Shown here: piece after piece, positions 34,142-43,809 of the stretch | Layout of the letters: each line of letters opens with the position of its first letter | How positions within the stretch are numbered: the first letter of the stretch is position 1 | DNA from: Mycobacterium colombiense | GTDB lineage: Bacteria > Actinomycetota > Actinomycetes > Mycobacteriales > Mycobacteriaceae | Assembly (NCBI RefSeq): GCF_003284935.1 | Contig: NZ_QMEV01000012.1 | Span: forward strand, 1-64,000 | Reading direction: 5' to 3' | DNA length: 64,000 nt | The notes under the pieces: model-generated | The model's input: the letters and a program-made list of their open reading frames with translations, nothing else | What the model was told of the DNA's origin: nothing | Database searches by the model: none | Translations under genes and position numbers: made by a program

Positions 34142-35110
34142 ATGCGCGCCATCGTCGCCGAATCTTCCGATCAACTCTCCTGGCAGGACGTGCCGGATGT
34201 GTCCGCCGGGCCCGGCGAGGCGGTGGTCAAGGTCACCGCCGCCGGAGTGAACCGCGCCGACCTGCTGCAGGCGGCCGGGAAGTACCCGCCGCCGCCGGGA
34301 GCGAGCGACATCATCGGCATGGAAGTGTCCGGCGTCATCAGCGAAGTCGGGCCCGATGTGGCGGAATGGTCTGTCGGACAAGAGGTTTGCGCCCTGCTCG
34401 CCGGGGGCGGCTACGCCGAGTACGTCGCGGTTCCCGCCGGCCAGCTGCTGCCGATTCCCGACGGCGTCGATCTGGTCGACGCGGCCGGGTTGCCGGAAGT
34501 GGCCTGCACCGTGTGGTCGAACCTGGTGCTGACGGCGCACCTCGGCAAGGGGCAGCTGCTGTTGATGCACGGCGGGGCGAGCGGCATCGGCAGCCACGCC
34601 GTCCAGGTCGCCCGCGCCCTGGGAGCGCGCGTGGCCGTCACCGCCGGATCGGCGGAGAAGCTGGAGTTCTGCCGCGATCTGGGCGCGGAGATCACCATCA
34701 ACTACCGCGACGAGGACTTCGTCGCGCGCCTGCAGGAGTTCGGCGGCGCCGACGTGATCTTCGACATCATGGGCGCCTCCTACCTGGACCGCAACATCGA
34801 CGCCCTGGCCACCGACGGGCAACTCGTCATCATCGGGATGCAGGGCGGGATCAAGGGCGAGCTCAACATCGGCAAGCTGCTGGGCAAGCGGGCGCGGGTC
34901 ATCGGCACCACACTGCGCGCCCGCCCGGTCACCGGGCCCAACAGCAAGACCGAGATCGTCCAGGCAGTCACGGCCGAGGTGTGGCCGATGATCGCCGAGG
35001 GCCGCGTCCGCCCGATCATCGGCGCCCGCCTGCCCATTCAGCAGGCCGGGGAGGCCCATCAACAGCTCACGTCGAGCAAGGTGACCGGAAAGATCGTCCT
35101 GACGGTCTAG
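34142..35110 (+). CDS. NADPH:quinone oxidoreductase-type MDR protein
   Basis: 322 residues from the ATG at 34142 (a GTG at 34133 is open). Zinc-free medium-chain reductase: [29 protein letters not shown], cofactor motif [15 protein letters not shown], and the NYRDEDF segment. Close to the quinone reductase/PIG3-like group. Corresponds to Rv3777. Converges on the aminotransferase-fold gene with 4 bases of overlap. Confidence 0.9.
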   Translation: MRAIVAESSDQLSWQDVPDVSAGPGEAVVKVTAAGVNRADLLQAAGKYPPPPGASDIIGMEVSGVISEVGPDVAEWSVGQEVCALLAGGGYAEYVAVPAGQLLPIPDGVDLVDAAGLPEVACTVWSNLVLTAHLGKGQLLLMHGGASGIGSHAVQVARALGARVAVTAGSAEKLEFCRDLGAEITINYRDEDFVARLQEFGGADVIFDIMGASYLDRNIDALATDGQLVIIGMQGGIKGELNIGKLLGKRARVIGTTLRARPVTGPNSKTEIVQAVTAEVWPMIAEGRVRPIIGARLPIQQAGEAHQQLTSSKVTGKIVLTV

Positions 35111-36303
35111 CCCAGGGAAGCCAGCGCGCGGACCAACTGATCGACTTCGGCCGTCGTCGAGTAGTGCGCCAGGCCGACGGTCACCGCGCCGCCAACGTCG
35201 TTGACGCCCAATACGTCGAGCGCGCGGGAACTTTCGTTGGTGACGGCCAGAATCCCGTTGTCCGCCAACCGCTGCACGACGCGCTCGGCGGGCACGCCGT
35301 TCAACGCGAAACTGACCACCGGGATCCGCACCTCCGGGCGCCCGATCACCATCACCAACGGCAGCGACCGCAACGACACCATCAAGTAGTCGTAGATCCG
35401 GTTCAGATACGACGTGGCGGATTGCATCGACACCGCCAGACGTTCACGCCGGCTGCCGCGGGCGGATTCGTCGAGCGAGGCAAGGTACTCGATGCTGGCC
35501 ACCACCCCGGCCAGCAGACCGAACTGGTGCGCACCGATCTCGAGGCGCGCCGGCCCGGTCGCCTTGGGATCCGGCGAGATGGAACTGAACGAGTTCAGCA
35601 GCGCGGGATCGCGGAACACGACGGCCCCGATCGGCGGGCCGCCCCACGCCGCGGCGTTCACCGCCACCACGTCGGCGTCGGTCTCCTTCATGTCGAGCAG
35701 CCGGTAGGGCGCCGCGGCGGAATGGTCGACCACCACCAGGCCACCGACGTCGTGCACCAGCTTGGTCATCGCCCGCAGGTCGGTGACCGTGCCCAGCGTC
35801 GCGGAGGCCGAGGCGACGGCGACCAGCCGGGTCGACTTGCCGATCAGGCCCTCCCACTGCCACGTCGGCAGCTCACCCGTCTCGATGTCGATCTCGGCCC
35901 ACTTGACCTTGGCGCCGTAGCGGTGCGCCGCGCGCAGCCACGGGGCGATGTTGGCTTCGTCGTCCAGGCGGCTGACGATGACCTCGTAGCCCAGGCCGGC
36001 CCGCGACGACGACGCCTCGGCCAGCGCCGACAGCAGGATCGCCCGATCGGCGCCCAGCACGACGCCGGCGGGCTCGACGTTGAACAGATCGGCCACCGCC
36101 GCCCGCGCCGCCTCGAGAACGGCGGCACTGCGCTGCGCCGACGGGTGCGCGCCCACGGTGGTGGGACCGGACCGGCGAAAGGCCGTCGACACGGTGGTCG
36201 CGACCGAATCGGGAACCAGCATGCCGCTGGGGGCGTCGAAGTGTACCCACCCGTCACCCAGCGACGGATGTAGTCCGCGCACCCGGGCGACGTCGTATGC
36301 CAT
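35107..36303 (-). CDS. Class V aminotransferase-fold protein lacking the PLP lysine
   Basis: 398 residues, cysteine-desulfurase/class V fold (Rv3778c type): [31 protein letters not shown] and [12 protein letters not shown] (aspartate and histidine that hold the PLP ring). Where the family normally has the Schiff-base lysine (the HK of SxHK, just before the GPPIG-like loop) the residues are NAAAW (216-220). ATG at 36303 with AAGGTGG gives the usual length. It may be a non-catalytic homologue or use another chemistry. Divergent from the GT-C gene. Confidence 0.85.
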   Translation of the reverse strand: MAYDVARVRGLHPSLGDGWVHFDAPSGMLVPDSVATTVSTAFRRSGPTTVGAHPSAQRSAAVLEAARAAVADLFNVEPAGVVLGADRAILLSALAEASSSRAGLGYEVIVSRLDDEANIAPWLRAAHRYGAKVKWAEIDIETGELPTWQWEGLIGKSTRLVAVASASATLGTVTDLRAMTKLVHDVGGLVVVDHSAAAPYRLLDMKETDADVVAVNAAAWGGPPIGAVVFRDPALLNSFSSISPDPKATGPARLEIGAHQFGLLAGVVASIEYLASLDESARGSRRERLAVSMQSATSYLNRIYDYLMVSLRSLPLVMVIGRPEVRIPVVSFALNGVPAERVVQRLADNGILAVTNESSRALDVLGVNDVGGAVTVGLAHYSTTAEVDQLVRALASLG

Positions 36304-36421
36304 GTGGGCCACCTTAAAGCTTCCGCTTTTTTGCGAAACTGTGACGGTAGCGGGTGCCACAGACGTTCCTGCCAGTTGGTGGCCTCCCGAGCCAGGGCAC
36401 CCGGCCAGCCATACTAGTCGA

Positions 36422-38419
36422 GTGGGGCTCTGGTTCGGAACGCTCATTGCATTGTTTTTGCTGATAGCGCCCGGGGCGATCATCGCACGTATCAGTCAGT
36501 TGTCATGGCCGGTCGCTGTCGCGGTCGGCCCGGCGCTGACCTACGGCGTGGTCGCGCTCGCCATTATTCCGTTCGGTGCCATCGGGATTCCGTGGAACGG
36601 GTGGACGGCGCTGGCGTCGCTGGTCGTGGTGTGCCTGCTGATGACCGGTTTACAGCTGCTGCTCGCCCGCTACCGCGACCGCGACGCCGAAGCCCGCGGG
36701 GTCAGCCGCTGGCCGGCCATCACGGTGGGCGCCGGAGTGGCGCTGGGGGCCCTGCTCGTCATGTGGGCCGCCTACCGCGGGCTGGCCGCCCATTGGCAGA
36801 CCATCCCGAGCACCTGGGACGCCGTCTGGCACGCCAACGAGGTGCGGTTCATCCTGGACACCGGCCAGGCGTCGTCGACCCACATGGGCGAGCTGCGCAA
36901 CGTCGAGACCCATAAGACGCTGTACTACCCGTCGGTGTTCCACGCGTTGATCGCGGTGTTCTGCCAGCTGACGGGAGCGGCGCCCACCACCGGCTACACG
37001 CTGAGTTCGGTTGCCGCATCGGTGTGGCTGTTCCCCACCAGCACGGCGATGCTGACCTGGCATCTGCTGCGGCCGCGCACCACCGAATGGCGCTGCGCCG
37101 GGGCGGCTGCCACCGCGGCCGCGCTGTCGGCGTCGTTCACCGCGATCCCCTACGTCGAGTTCGGCGTCGCCGCGATGCCCAACCTGGCGGCCTACGGGGT
37201 GGCGGTGCCCGCGTTCGTCCTGATCGCCTCCACGCTGCGACACCGCGACCGCATCCCGGCGGCCGTGCTGGCCTGGGTGGGCGTCATGTCCGTGCACATC
37301 ACCGGCGGGGTGATCGTGTTGTTGTTCCTGGTGGCCTGGTGGGTGCTGGACGTGCTGTGGCACCCGGTGCGCGGCAGGCTGGCCGATTTCGCCGCCCTGG
37401 CCTGCGTTGCGGTGGTCACCGGGCTGATCCTGCTGCCGCAGTTCATCAGCGTCCAGGGCCAGGAGGACATCATCGCGGGGCACTCCTTTCTGACCCACCT
37501 GAGCAAGAAGCGGGGGGTTTTCGACGCGGTCTTCCAGCACTCCCGGCACCTCAACGACTTCCCGTACCAGTACGGACTGATGGCGGTCGCGATCCTCGGC
37601 GGACTGCTCTTCGCCTACAAGAGAATCTGGTGGCCGCTGGCGTTGTGGCTGTTGCTCGTGGTGGTCGAGGTCGACGCGGGAACGCCGCTGGGGGGTCCGG
37701 TCGGCGCGGTGGCCGGGATGTTCGGCGAATTCTTCTACAAAGACCCGCGCCGGATCTCGGCCGCCGTCACGCTGCTGCTGGCGCCGATGGCAGGCGTCGC
37801 GCTGTTCGCGATCGTCGTGGGCGTGGTGGGCCTCGCCACACGGGTGGCCGCCCGGTTCAGGCCGTCCCTGGCAAGCGATCCGCGCGTCGGGCCCGTCCCG
37901 CTGTGGATCGCCACCACCGCGGTGCTGCTGGTGATCGCCACGGTGTTCACCGGGCGTCACTACCTCTACCGGCACATCGTGTTGTTCGGCGACAAATACG
38001 ACTCGGTGATGATCGACCAGCGCGATCTGATGGCGATGGCCTACCTGGCCAAGCTGCCCGGCGCCCACCAGACGCTGATCGGCAACGCCAACACCGACGG
38101 CACCGCCTGGATGTACGCCGTCGCCGACCTGCATCCGTTGTGGACGCACTACGACTACCCACAACAGATGGGTCCGGGTCCCAACCGCTACATCTTCTGG
38201 ACGTCGGCCCGCAAAGGTGATTCCGATCCGCGGGTGCTCGAGGCGATCAAAGCGCTGAACATTCGCTACATCTACACCAGCTCGCCGACTGTCCGCGGGT
38301 TCGCCGTACCCGAAGGACTAGTGTCACTGGATAAGTCGAAGTCGTGGGCGTTGATCTACGACAACGGCGGTGCCCGAATTTATGAATGGCGCGGAAACGG
38401 CCCGGCGCCCCACTCATAG
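36422..38419 (+). CDS. GT-C family polyprenyl-phosphate sugar glycosyltransferase, Rv3779 type
   Basis: 665 residues with an N-terminal membrane segment and about a dozen further hydrophobic helices, then a soluble C-terminal domain ending in [13 protein letters not shown] hallmarks are the [10 protein letters not shown] section after the first loop and the polytopic layout. In M. tuberculosis Rv3779 is linked to addition of galactosamine to arabinogalactan using a polyprenyl donor. GTG start at 36422. Located directly upstream of bpa and the galactan exporter. Confidence 0.85.
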   Translation: MGLWFGTLIALFLLIAPGAIIARISQLSWPVAVAVGPALTYGVVALAIIPFGAIGIPWNGWTALASLVVVCLLMTGLQLLLARYRDRDAEARGVSRWPAITVGAGVALGALLVMWAAYRGLAAHWQTIPSTWDAVWHANEVRFILDTGQASSTHMGELRNVETHKTLYYPSVFHALIAVFCQLTGAAPTTGYTLSSVAASVWLFPTSTAMLTWHLLRPRTTEWRCAGAAATAAALSASFTAIPYVEFGVAAMPNLAAYGVAVPAFVLIASTLRHRDRIPAAVLAWVGVMSVHITGGVIVLLFLVAWWVLDVLWHPVRGRLADFAALACVAVVTGLILLPQFISVQGQEDIIAGHSFLTHLSKKRGVFDAVFQHSRHLNDFPYQYGLMAVAILGGLLFAYKRIWWPLALWLLLVVVEVDAGTPLGGPVGAVAGMFGEFFYKDPRRISAAVTLLLAPMAGVALFAIVVGVVGLATRVAARFRPSLASDPRVGPVPLWIATTAVLLVIATVFTGRHYLYRHIVLFGDKYDSVMIDQRDLMAMAYLAKLPGAHQTLIGNANTDGTAWMYAVADLHPLWTHYDYPQQMGPGPNRYIFWTSARKGDSDPRVLEAIKALNIRYIYTSSPTVRGFAVPEGLVSLDKSKSWALIYDNGGARIYEWRGNGPAPHS

Positions 38420-38440
38420 TCCACAAAGGATGGTGAAGAG

Positions 38441-38953
38441 TTGAGTACCCGCAACGATGACGACGGCGTCGAAATCATCGGCGGCGTCGACCCGCGGATG
38501 ATGGCACTGGCCGACGACGACGACGCCGACGAGCGTTCCCTGACCGACCTGGTCGAGCAGCCGGCCAAGGTGATGCGCATCGGGACCATGATCAAGCAAC
38601 TGCTCGAGGAGGTCCGGGCCGCACCGCTGGACGACGCCAGCCGTAACCGGCTGCGCGAGATCCACGCGACCAGCATCCGGGAATTGGAGGAGGGCCTGGC
38701 GCCGGAACTGCGGGAGGAACTGGACCGCCTCACCCTGCCCTTCAACGAGGACGCCGCGCCGTCCGACGCGGAATTGCGCATCGCGCAGGCGCAGTTGGTC
38801 GGCTGGCTGGAAGGGCTGTTCCACGGCATCCAGACGGCGTTGTTCGCTCAGCAGATGGCGGCCCGCGCGCAGCTGGAGAAGATGCGCCAGGGGGCGCTGC
38901 CCCCGGGCATGGGTAAGCCGGGCGGTGCGCCCGGACACGGTCAGTACCTGTAG
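38441..38953 (+). CDS. bpa: Bacterial proteasome activator Bpa/PafE
   Basis: 170 residues. ATP-independent ring-forming activator that opens the 20S proteasome gate. The core helical domain (LTDLVEQPAKVMRIGTMIKQ, IRELEEGLAPELREELDRL, GWLEGLFHGIQTALFAQQMAARAQLE) matches Rv3780, and the chain ends in GQYL, the C-terminal motif that docks on the proteasome. It starts at a TTG (38441), preceded by AAAGGATGG; the ATG at 38430 is out of frame and stops at once. Sequence conservation of the last four residues supports activity. Confidence 0.92.
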   Translation: MSTRNDDDGVEIIGGVDPRMMALADDDDADERSLTDLVEQPAKVMRIGTMIKQLLEEVRAAPLDDASRNRLREIHATSIRELEEGLAPELREELDRLTLPFNEDAAPSDAELRIAQAQLVGWLEGLFHGIQTALFAQQMAARAQLEKMRQGALPPGMGKPGGAPGHGQYL

Positions 38954-38966
38954 CGAACTCGAGTAG

Positions 38967-39767
38967 TTGACGGTGTCGGGTCCTCACATCGAGACGCACA
39001 ACGCATGGGTGGAATTTCCCATCTTCGATGCCAAGTCGCGCTCCCTGAAGAAAGCCTTCCTGGGCAAGGCGGGCGGCACCATCGGCCGCAACAGCTCCAA
39101 CGTCGTGGTGGTGGAAGCGTTGCGCGACATCACCATGTCCCTCGAGCTGGGCGACCGGGTGGGGCTGGTGGGCCACAACGGTGCGGGCAAATCGACTCTG
39201 CTGCGCCTACTTTCGGGCATCTACGAACCCACCCGGGGTTGGGCGACGGTCACCGGCCGGGTCGCGCCGGTGTTCGATCTCGGGGTCGGCATGGACCCCG
39301 AGATCTCGGGTTACGAGAACATCATCATTCGCGGCCTGTTCCTGGGGCAGACGCGAAAGCAGATGCTGTCCAAGGTCGATGAGATCGCCGAGTTCACCGA
39401 ATTGGGCGACTATCTGTCGATGCCGCTGCGTACCTATTCCACCGGCATGCGGGTGCGGCTGGCGATGGGCGTGGTCACCAGCATCGACCCCGAGATCCTG
39501 CTGCTCGACGAGGGCATCGGCGCGGTGGACGCCGACTTCTTGAAGAAGGCACAGTCGCGGCTGCAGAGTCTGGTGGAGCGCTCCGGAATCCTGGTGTTCG
39601 CCAGCCATTCCAACGAATTCCTGGCCCGGTTGTGCAAGACGGCGATGTGGATCGACCACGGCGTCATCCGCATGTCGGGCGGCATCGAGGACGTGGTGCG
39701 CGCGTACGAGGGCGAGGACGCGGCTCGGCACGTCCGCGAGGTGCTGGAAGAGACCGCCGCGGGATGA
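38967..39767 (+). CDS. rfbE: Galactan ABC exporter ATP-binding protein (Wzt type)
   Basis: 266 residues: Walker A GHNGAGKS, signature YSTGMRVRLA, Walker B LLLDEG and switch histidine ASHSNE. Wzt/RfbE family, here without a long C-terminal carbohydrate-binding domain. It pairs with the permease at 40675 to export the lipid-linked galactan of arabinogalactan. Corresponds to Rv3781. The start codon is a TTG or GTG-type alternative at 38967; the stop overlaps glfT1 (ATGA). Confidence 0.9.
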   Translation: MTVSGPHIETHNAWVEFPIFDAKSRSLKKAFLGKAGGTIGRNSSNVVVVEALRDITMSLELGDRVGLVGHNGAGKSTLLRLLSGIYEPTRGWATVTGRVAPVFDLGVGMDPEISGYENIIIRGLFLGQTRKQMLSKVDEIAEFTELGDYLSMPLRTYSTGMRVRLAMGVVTSIDPEILLLDEGIGAVDADFLKKAQSRLQSLVERSGILVFASHSNEFLARLCKTAMWIDHGVIRMSGGIEDVVRAYEGEDAARHVREVLEETAAG

Positions 39768-40678
39768 GCGAGACCGTCTTCGCCGTCGTCGTCACCCACC
39801 GGCGCCCCGACGAGCTGGCCAAGTCGCTCGATGTGCTGAGCAGCCAGACCCGGCTGCCCGATCACCTGATCGTGGTGGACAACGACTTTTCCGGCGACGG
39901 CCGCGTCCGCGACCTGGTGGCCGGCCAGCCCGTCCCCACCACCTACCTCGCCTCGCGCCGAAACCTCGGCGGCGCAGGGGGTTTCGCGCTGGGCATGCTG
40001 CACGCGCTGGCCCTGGGCGCCGACTGGGTGTGGCTGGCCGACGACGACGGGCGCCCGCAGGATTCGGGCGTGCTGGCCACGCTGCTGGCCTGCGCCGAGA
40101 AGCACGGTCTGGCCGAGGTGTCACCGATGGTGTGCAACTCCGACGACCCGGAACGGCTGGCGTTCCCGCTGCGGCGCGGGCTGGTATGGCGAAGGCGCGC
40201 AAGCGAATTGCGCACCGAGGCGGGTCAGGACCTGCTGCCCGGCATCGCCTCGCTGTTCAACGGCGCGTTGTTCCGGGCCACCGCGCTGGACGCGGTCGGC
40301 GTCCCGGACATGCGGCTGTTCATCCGCGGCGACGAGGTGGAACTGCACCGCCGGCTGGCGCGGTCCGGCCTGCCGTTCGGGACCTGCCTGGACACCGTCT
40401 ACCTGCATCCGTGCGGATCCGACGAGTTCCGGCCGATCCTGGGCGGCCGGATGCACACCCAGTATCCCGACAACCCCACCAAGCGGTTCTACACCTACCG
40501 CAACCGCGGCTACCTGCTGTCCCAGCCGGGCCTGCGCCAGCTGCTGGTGCAGGAGTGGGTCCGGTTCGGCTGGTTCTTCCTGGTGAGCCGCCGCGACCCG
40601 CGCGGTCTGGCCGAATGGATCCGGTTGCGGCGCTTGGGACGTCGTGAGCAATTCGGCAAGCCGGGAGGACCGTCATGA
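39764..40678 (+). CDS. glfT1: Galactofuranosyltransferase GlfT1
   Basis: 304 residues, GT-A fold GT2 enzyme that starts the galactan chain by adding the first galactofuranose residues to the rhamnosyl-GlcNAc linker. Motifs: AVVVTHRRP, VDNDFSGDG, RNLGGAGGF, the metal-binding DDDGRPQD and the RGDEVELHRR acceptor region. ATG at 39764 overlaps the exporter ATPase stop by 4 bases. Corresponds to Rv3782. Confidence 0.93.
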   Translation: MSETVFAVVVTHRRPDELAKSLDVLSSQTRLPDHLIVVDNDFSGDGRVRDLVAGQPVPTTYLASRRNLGGAGGFALGMLHALALGADWVWLADDDGRPQDSGVLATLLACAEKHGLAEVSPMVCNSDDPERLAFPLRRGLVWRRRASELRTEAGQDLLPGIASLFNGALFRATALDAVGVPDMRLFIRGDEVELHRRLARSGLPFGTCLDTVYLHPCGSDEFRPILGGRMHTQYPDNPTKRFYTYRNRGYLLSQPGLRQLLVQEWVRFGWFFLVSRRDPRGLAEWIRLRRLGRREQFGKPGGPS

Positions 40679-41505
40679 CGTTTCTGGACGCCGCCGCCCA
40701 GTCGCGGACCTTCACCCGCGCCCGCGGCGACCTGGTCGACGGCTTCCGCCGTCACGAGCTCTGGCTGCACCTGGGCTGGCAGGACATCAAGCAGCGCTAC
40801 CGGCGCTCGGTGCTGGGGCCGTTCTGGATCACCATCGCGACCGGCACCACCGCCGTCGCGATGGGCGGCTTGTACTCCAAGCTGTTTCATCTCGAACTGT
40901 CGGTGCATCTGCCGTATGTGACGCTGGGACTGATCATCTGGAACCTGATCAACGCCGCCATCCTGGAGGGCGCCGACGTCTTCGTCGCCAACGAGGGCCT
41001 GATCAAGCAGTTGCCGACGCCGCTGAGCGTGCACGTTTACCGGCTGGTGTGGCGGCAGATGATCCTGTTCGCGCACAACATCGTCATCTACGTCGTCATC
41101 GCGATGATCTTCCCGAAACCCTGGTCGTGGGCCGACCTTTCGGTGCTTCCCGCCCTGGCGCTGATCGTGCTCAACTGCATCTGGGTGTCACTGTGCTTCG
41201 GCATCCTGGCCACCCGCTACCGCGACATCGGGCCGCTGCTGTTTTCGATCGTGCAGCTGCTGTTCTTCATGACGCCGATCATCTGGAACGACGACACCCT
41301 GCGGCAGCAGGGCGCCGGGCGCTGGTCGAAGATCGTCGAACTCAACCCCCTGCTGCACTACCTCGACATCGTGCGCGCGCCGCTGCTGGGCTCGCATCAG
41401 GAACTGCGGCACTGGGCCGTGGTGCTGGTGCTGACGGCCGTCGGCTGGCTGCTGGCCGCCTTCGCGATGCGCCAATATCGCGCCCGGGTGCCGTACTGGG
41501 TGTAG
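40675..41505 (+). CDS. rfbD: Galactan ABC exporter permease (Wzm type)
   Basis: 276 residues, six membrane segments, ABC-2 type permease: LGWQDIKQRYRRSVLGPFW at the cytoplasmic N-terminus, WNLINAAILEG, and IVQLLFFMTPIIW. Works with the ATPase at 38967. Overlaps glfT1 by 4 bases, so the three genes are translationally coupled. Corresponds to Rv3783. Exports galactan for arabinose addition outside the membrane. Confidence 0.92.
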   Translation: MTFLDAAAQSRTFTRARGDLVDGFRRHELWLHLGWQDIKQRYRRSVLGPFWITIATGTTAVAMGGLYSKLFHLELSVHLPYVTLGLIIWNLINAAILEGADVFVANEGLIKQLPTPLSVHVYRLVWRQMILFAHNIVIYVVIAMIFPKPWSWADLSVLPALALIVLNCIWVSLCFGILATRYRDIGPLLFSIVQLLFFMTPIIWNDDTLRQQGAGRWSKIVELNPLLHYLDIVRAPLLGSHQELRHWAVVLVLTAVGWLLAAFAMRQYRARVPYWV

Positions 41506-41574
41506 TCCGGCGGTTATCCACAGCCCGGATTCGTCGGACGGACAGCTGTCGGGAAGGCGGCTACAGTCGAATGT

Positions 41575-42741
41575 ATGTTCGATGGTCGTCCCGACGCCGA
41601 GGTGTTCGCACGCGGCGACATCGACTTCCGGGTGATGGCGGCACTCGTCTTTCGCAGCGAGCTCATCGAGGACGCCGGGCTGATCGCCCGGCTGGACGCC
41701 GTGGTTGCCCGGCACGCGCCGGGATGGATGCGGCTCTCGGGCCCGAAACTCATTGAGCGCATCGATATGTGGGTCGCGCGGGTCGACGCCGCCGGGCTGC
41801 GTGTGCCGGGCCAGCGGACCCAGGATCGTTATGTCGAGATCGACACCACCAGCCCAAGGGCGTCGAGTTTGCGGTCCAACGCCGCCCCGTCGGTGGCGTG
41901 CAATTGCGCCCACACCGCCACCAGCCCTTCGCCGCGACGGTGTGCCGCGACGACCCCCGGACCAAAGCCCAGCGCCGCGCCGACGCCCTGGGTGCGCTGG
42001 CCGCCGGATCCGACGTGCTGCGCTGCTGCTGCGGCGCGCCGGGTTGCCCGGCGGCGCAAAGACCGCCGAACACCAGCGTGGTGATCCACGTGGTGGCCGA
42101 ACAGTCCGCGCTCAACGGCGAATCGCACGCGCCCGGGTATCTACCCGGGTTCGGTCCGTTGCCGGCGGTGACGCTGCGCGACCTCGCGGGTGCCGCCAAA
42201 CGCAAACCCCTGTCGCTGCCACCGGACCGGGCGGAAGCCGGCTACCGACCCTCGACGGCGCTCGCTGAATTCATCCGGTTCAGGGATCTGACCTGCCGGT
42301 TCCCCGGCTGCGACGCTGCCGCCGACGTCTGCGATGTCGACCATACGGTCCCGTTCCCGCTCGGCCCCACGCATCCGTCCGACCTCAAGCTGCTCTGCCG
42401 ATACCACCATCTGCTGAAGACGTTCTGGACGGCCTGGCGCGACACGCAATTGCCGGACGGCACCGTGGAATGGACATCACCTTCCGGGCAGACCTACGTC
42501 ACCAAAAGCCTTTGGCGGGCTTTACTTTCCCGCCCTGTCGGTCCCGACCGGTGCGCTTCCGCCACCCGCCGCACAGCCCCCGCCCGCCGGAGATCGTGGC
42601 GTCATGATGCCGGTCCGGCGGCACACCCGGGGACAAGATCACGCCGACCGGGTGCGCCGGGAGCGCGGCATCAACGAAGCGCGCATCGGCGCCGACGCGG
42701 CGCGCTTGGCGCCCAACAACAACGATCCGCCGCCGTTCTAG
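41575..42741 (+). pseudogene. Decayed 13E12-type DUF222/HNH endonuclease-family gene with internal inversion
   Basis: Three pieces of one gene in the plus orientation. From 41575, MFDG jumps into mid-DUF222 sequence (ALVFRSELIEDAGLIARLDAVV), so about 100 N-terminal residues are missing. Frame 1 runs to about 41855, then the domain continues in another frame ([21 protein letters not shown] to HNH block [21 protein letters not shown]). A single extra base in ACCAAAAGCC (42501-42510) returns to frame 1 for the tail [12 protein letters not shown] to DPPPF and TAG. Between 41855 and 41931 the missing DUF222 stretch ([16 protein letters not shown]) is readable only on the minus strand. Dead gene; 13E12 repeats are common in mycobacteria. 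Confidence 0.85.
41855..41931 (-). other. Micro-inverted segment inside the 13E12 pseudogene
   Basis: About 77 bases; the plus strand reads non-homologous sequence, while the minus strand reads [25 protein letters not shown], the expected DUF222 strand-helix section. AAGGGC (41856-41861) and GCCCTT (41924-41929) form an inverted repeat at its ends, and CCACCAGCCC occurs directly at 41846-41855 and 41918-41927. End points are approximate. Confidence 0.7.
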
Positions 42742-42813
42742 ATGGTGGCGGGGGCCCCGTCGTGGTGTCACACTGGAACGCCACCTGAGCAACCGGTCGA
42801 AAGGTCCACCGAC

Positions 42814-43293
42814 GTGAGCAAAAAGGTCCCCTCGGCAGCGGACGCCGCACGCAACAATCTCGAAGCGGAACTGGACCGGCTACGGCAACGGCGCGAGCGC
42901 CTGGAGGCCGAGGTCAAGAACGACCGCGGGATGGTGGGCGATCACGGTGACGCGGCGGAGGCGATCCAGCGCGCGGAGGAATTGGTGGTACTCACCGACC
43001 GGATCGCCGAATTGGACCGACGCCTGCGGGCCGGGCCGTCCGACGCCGACGCGTCGGAGACGCTGCCCGGGGGCACCGAGGTGACGCTGCGGTTCTCCGA
43101 CGGCGAAGTGGTCACGATGCAAGTGATCTCGATCGTTGAGGAGACACCGGTCGGCCGGGAGGCCGAAACGTTGACCGCGCGCAGTCCGCTGGCCCAGGCC
43201 CTGGCCGGGCGCAAACCCGGCGACACCGTCACCTATTCGACGCCGCAGGGCGAGAACCAGGTCGAGTTGATCTCGGTCAAGCTGCCCCGCTGA
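42814..43293 (+). CDS. GreA/Rnk-type elongation-factor-fold protein
   Basis: 159 residues from the GTG at 42814 (AAGG upstream; open frame to 42742). The N-terminal coiled coil ([21 protein letters not shown]) and the C-terminal FKBP-like GreA domain ([37 protein letters not shown]) match the Gre/Rnk family. The acidic tip residues expected of GreA are not clearly present, so it probably binds RNA polymerase without cleavage stimulation. Corresponds to Rv3788. Confidence 0.83.
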   Translation: MSKKVPSAADAARNNLEAELDRLRQRRERLEAEVKNDRGMVGDHGDAAEAIQRAEELVVLTDRIAELDRRLRAGPSDADASETLPGGTEVTLRFSDGEVVTMQVISIVEETPVGREAETLTARSPLAQALAGRKPGDTVTYSTPQGENQVELISVKLPR

Positions 43294-43336
43294 CGCTTGC
43301 CGGGCAGTGCCCGGCGGCCCCGTTAGACTCCCCTCG

Positions 43337-43777
43337 ATGGTTGCCCCGCTGCCCGATTCCGCGTCCGAGGATTCCCCGGCGCGGCCGGACTTGACCCTCA
43401 CGACGCAGGTCATCCGATTCGTCGTCACCGGTGGCCTGGCGGGGATCGTGGACTTCGGGCTCTACCTGTTGCTCTGGAAGGTCCTGGGTGTCCAGGTCGA
43501 TCTGTCCAAGGCCACCAGCTTCATCGTCGGCACCGTCACCGCCTACCTGATCAACCGCCGCTGGACCTTCCAGGCGACTCCCAGTACGGCCCGGTTCGTC
43601 GCGGTCATGGTTCTCTACGCCATCACGTTCGCCGTCCAGGTCGGCCTCAACCACCTGTGCCTGGCATTGCTGCACTACCGGGGGTGGGCGCCGCTGATCG
43701 CGTTCGTGATCGCGCAGGGCACCGCGACGGTGATCAACTTCGTCGTGCAGCGGGCCGTAATCTTCCGCATTCGCTGA
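43337..43777 (+). CDS. GtrA-like membrane protein, Rv3789 type
   Basis: 146 residues with four membrane helices (GtrA/DPMS family), a Pro/Ala-rich N-terminus and the family's [16 protein letters not shown] and INRRWTF motifs. The Rv3789 counterpart has been proposed either to flip decaprenyl-phosphoryl-arabinose or to recruit AftA. Lies just before dprE1, in the conserved cell-wall block. ATG at 43337 is preferred over the open frame to 43307. Confidence 0.86.
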   Translation: MVAPLPDSASEDSPARPDLTLTTQVIRFVVTGGLAGIVDFGLYLLLWKVLGVQVDLSKATSFIVGTVTAYLINRRWTFQATPSTARFVAVMVLYAITFAVQVGLNHLCLALLHYRGWAPLIAFVIAQGTATVINFVVQRAVIFRIR

Positions 43778-43809
43778 GCCGCCACCGGCAGGCGGTACCC
43801 TCTTTGACG

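Noticed and set aside
41575-42084. A separate 169-residue protein and a 339-residue protein (41769-42788)
   Set aside because: Both are fragments of one DUF222/HNH gene; the second half of the first frame and the last 80 residues of the second are out-of-frame sequence without homology.
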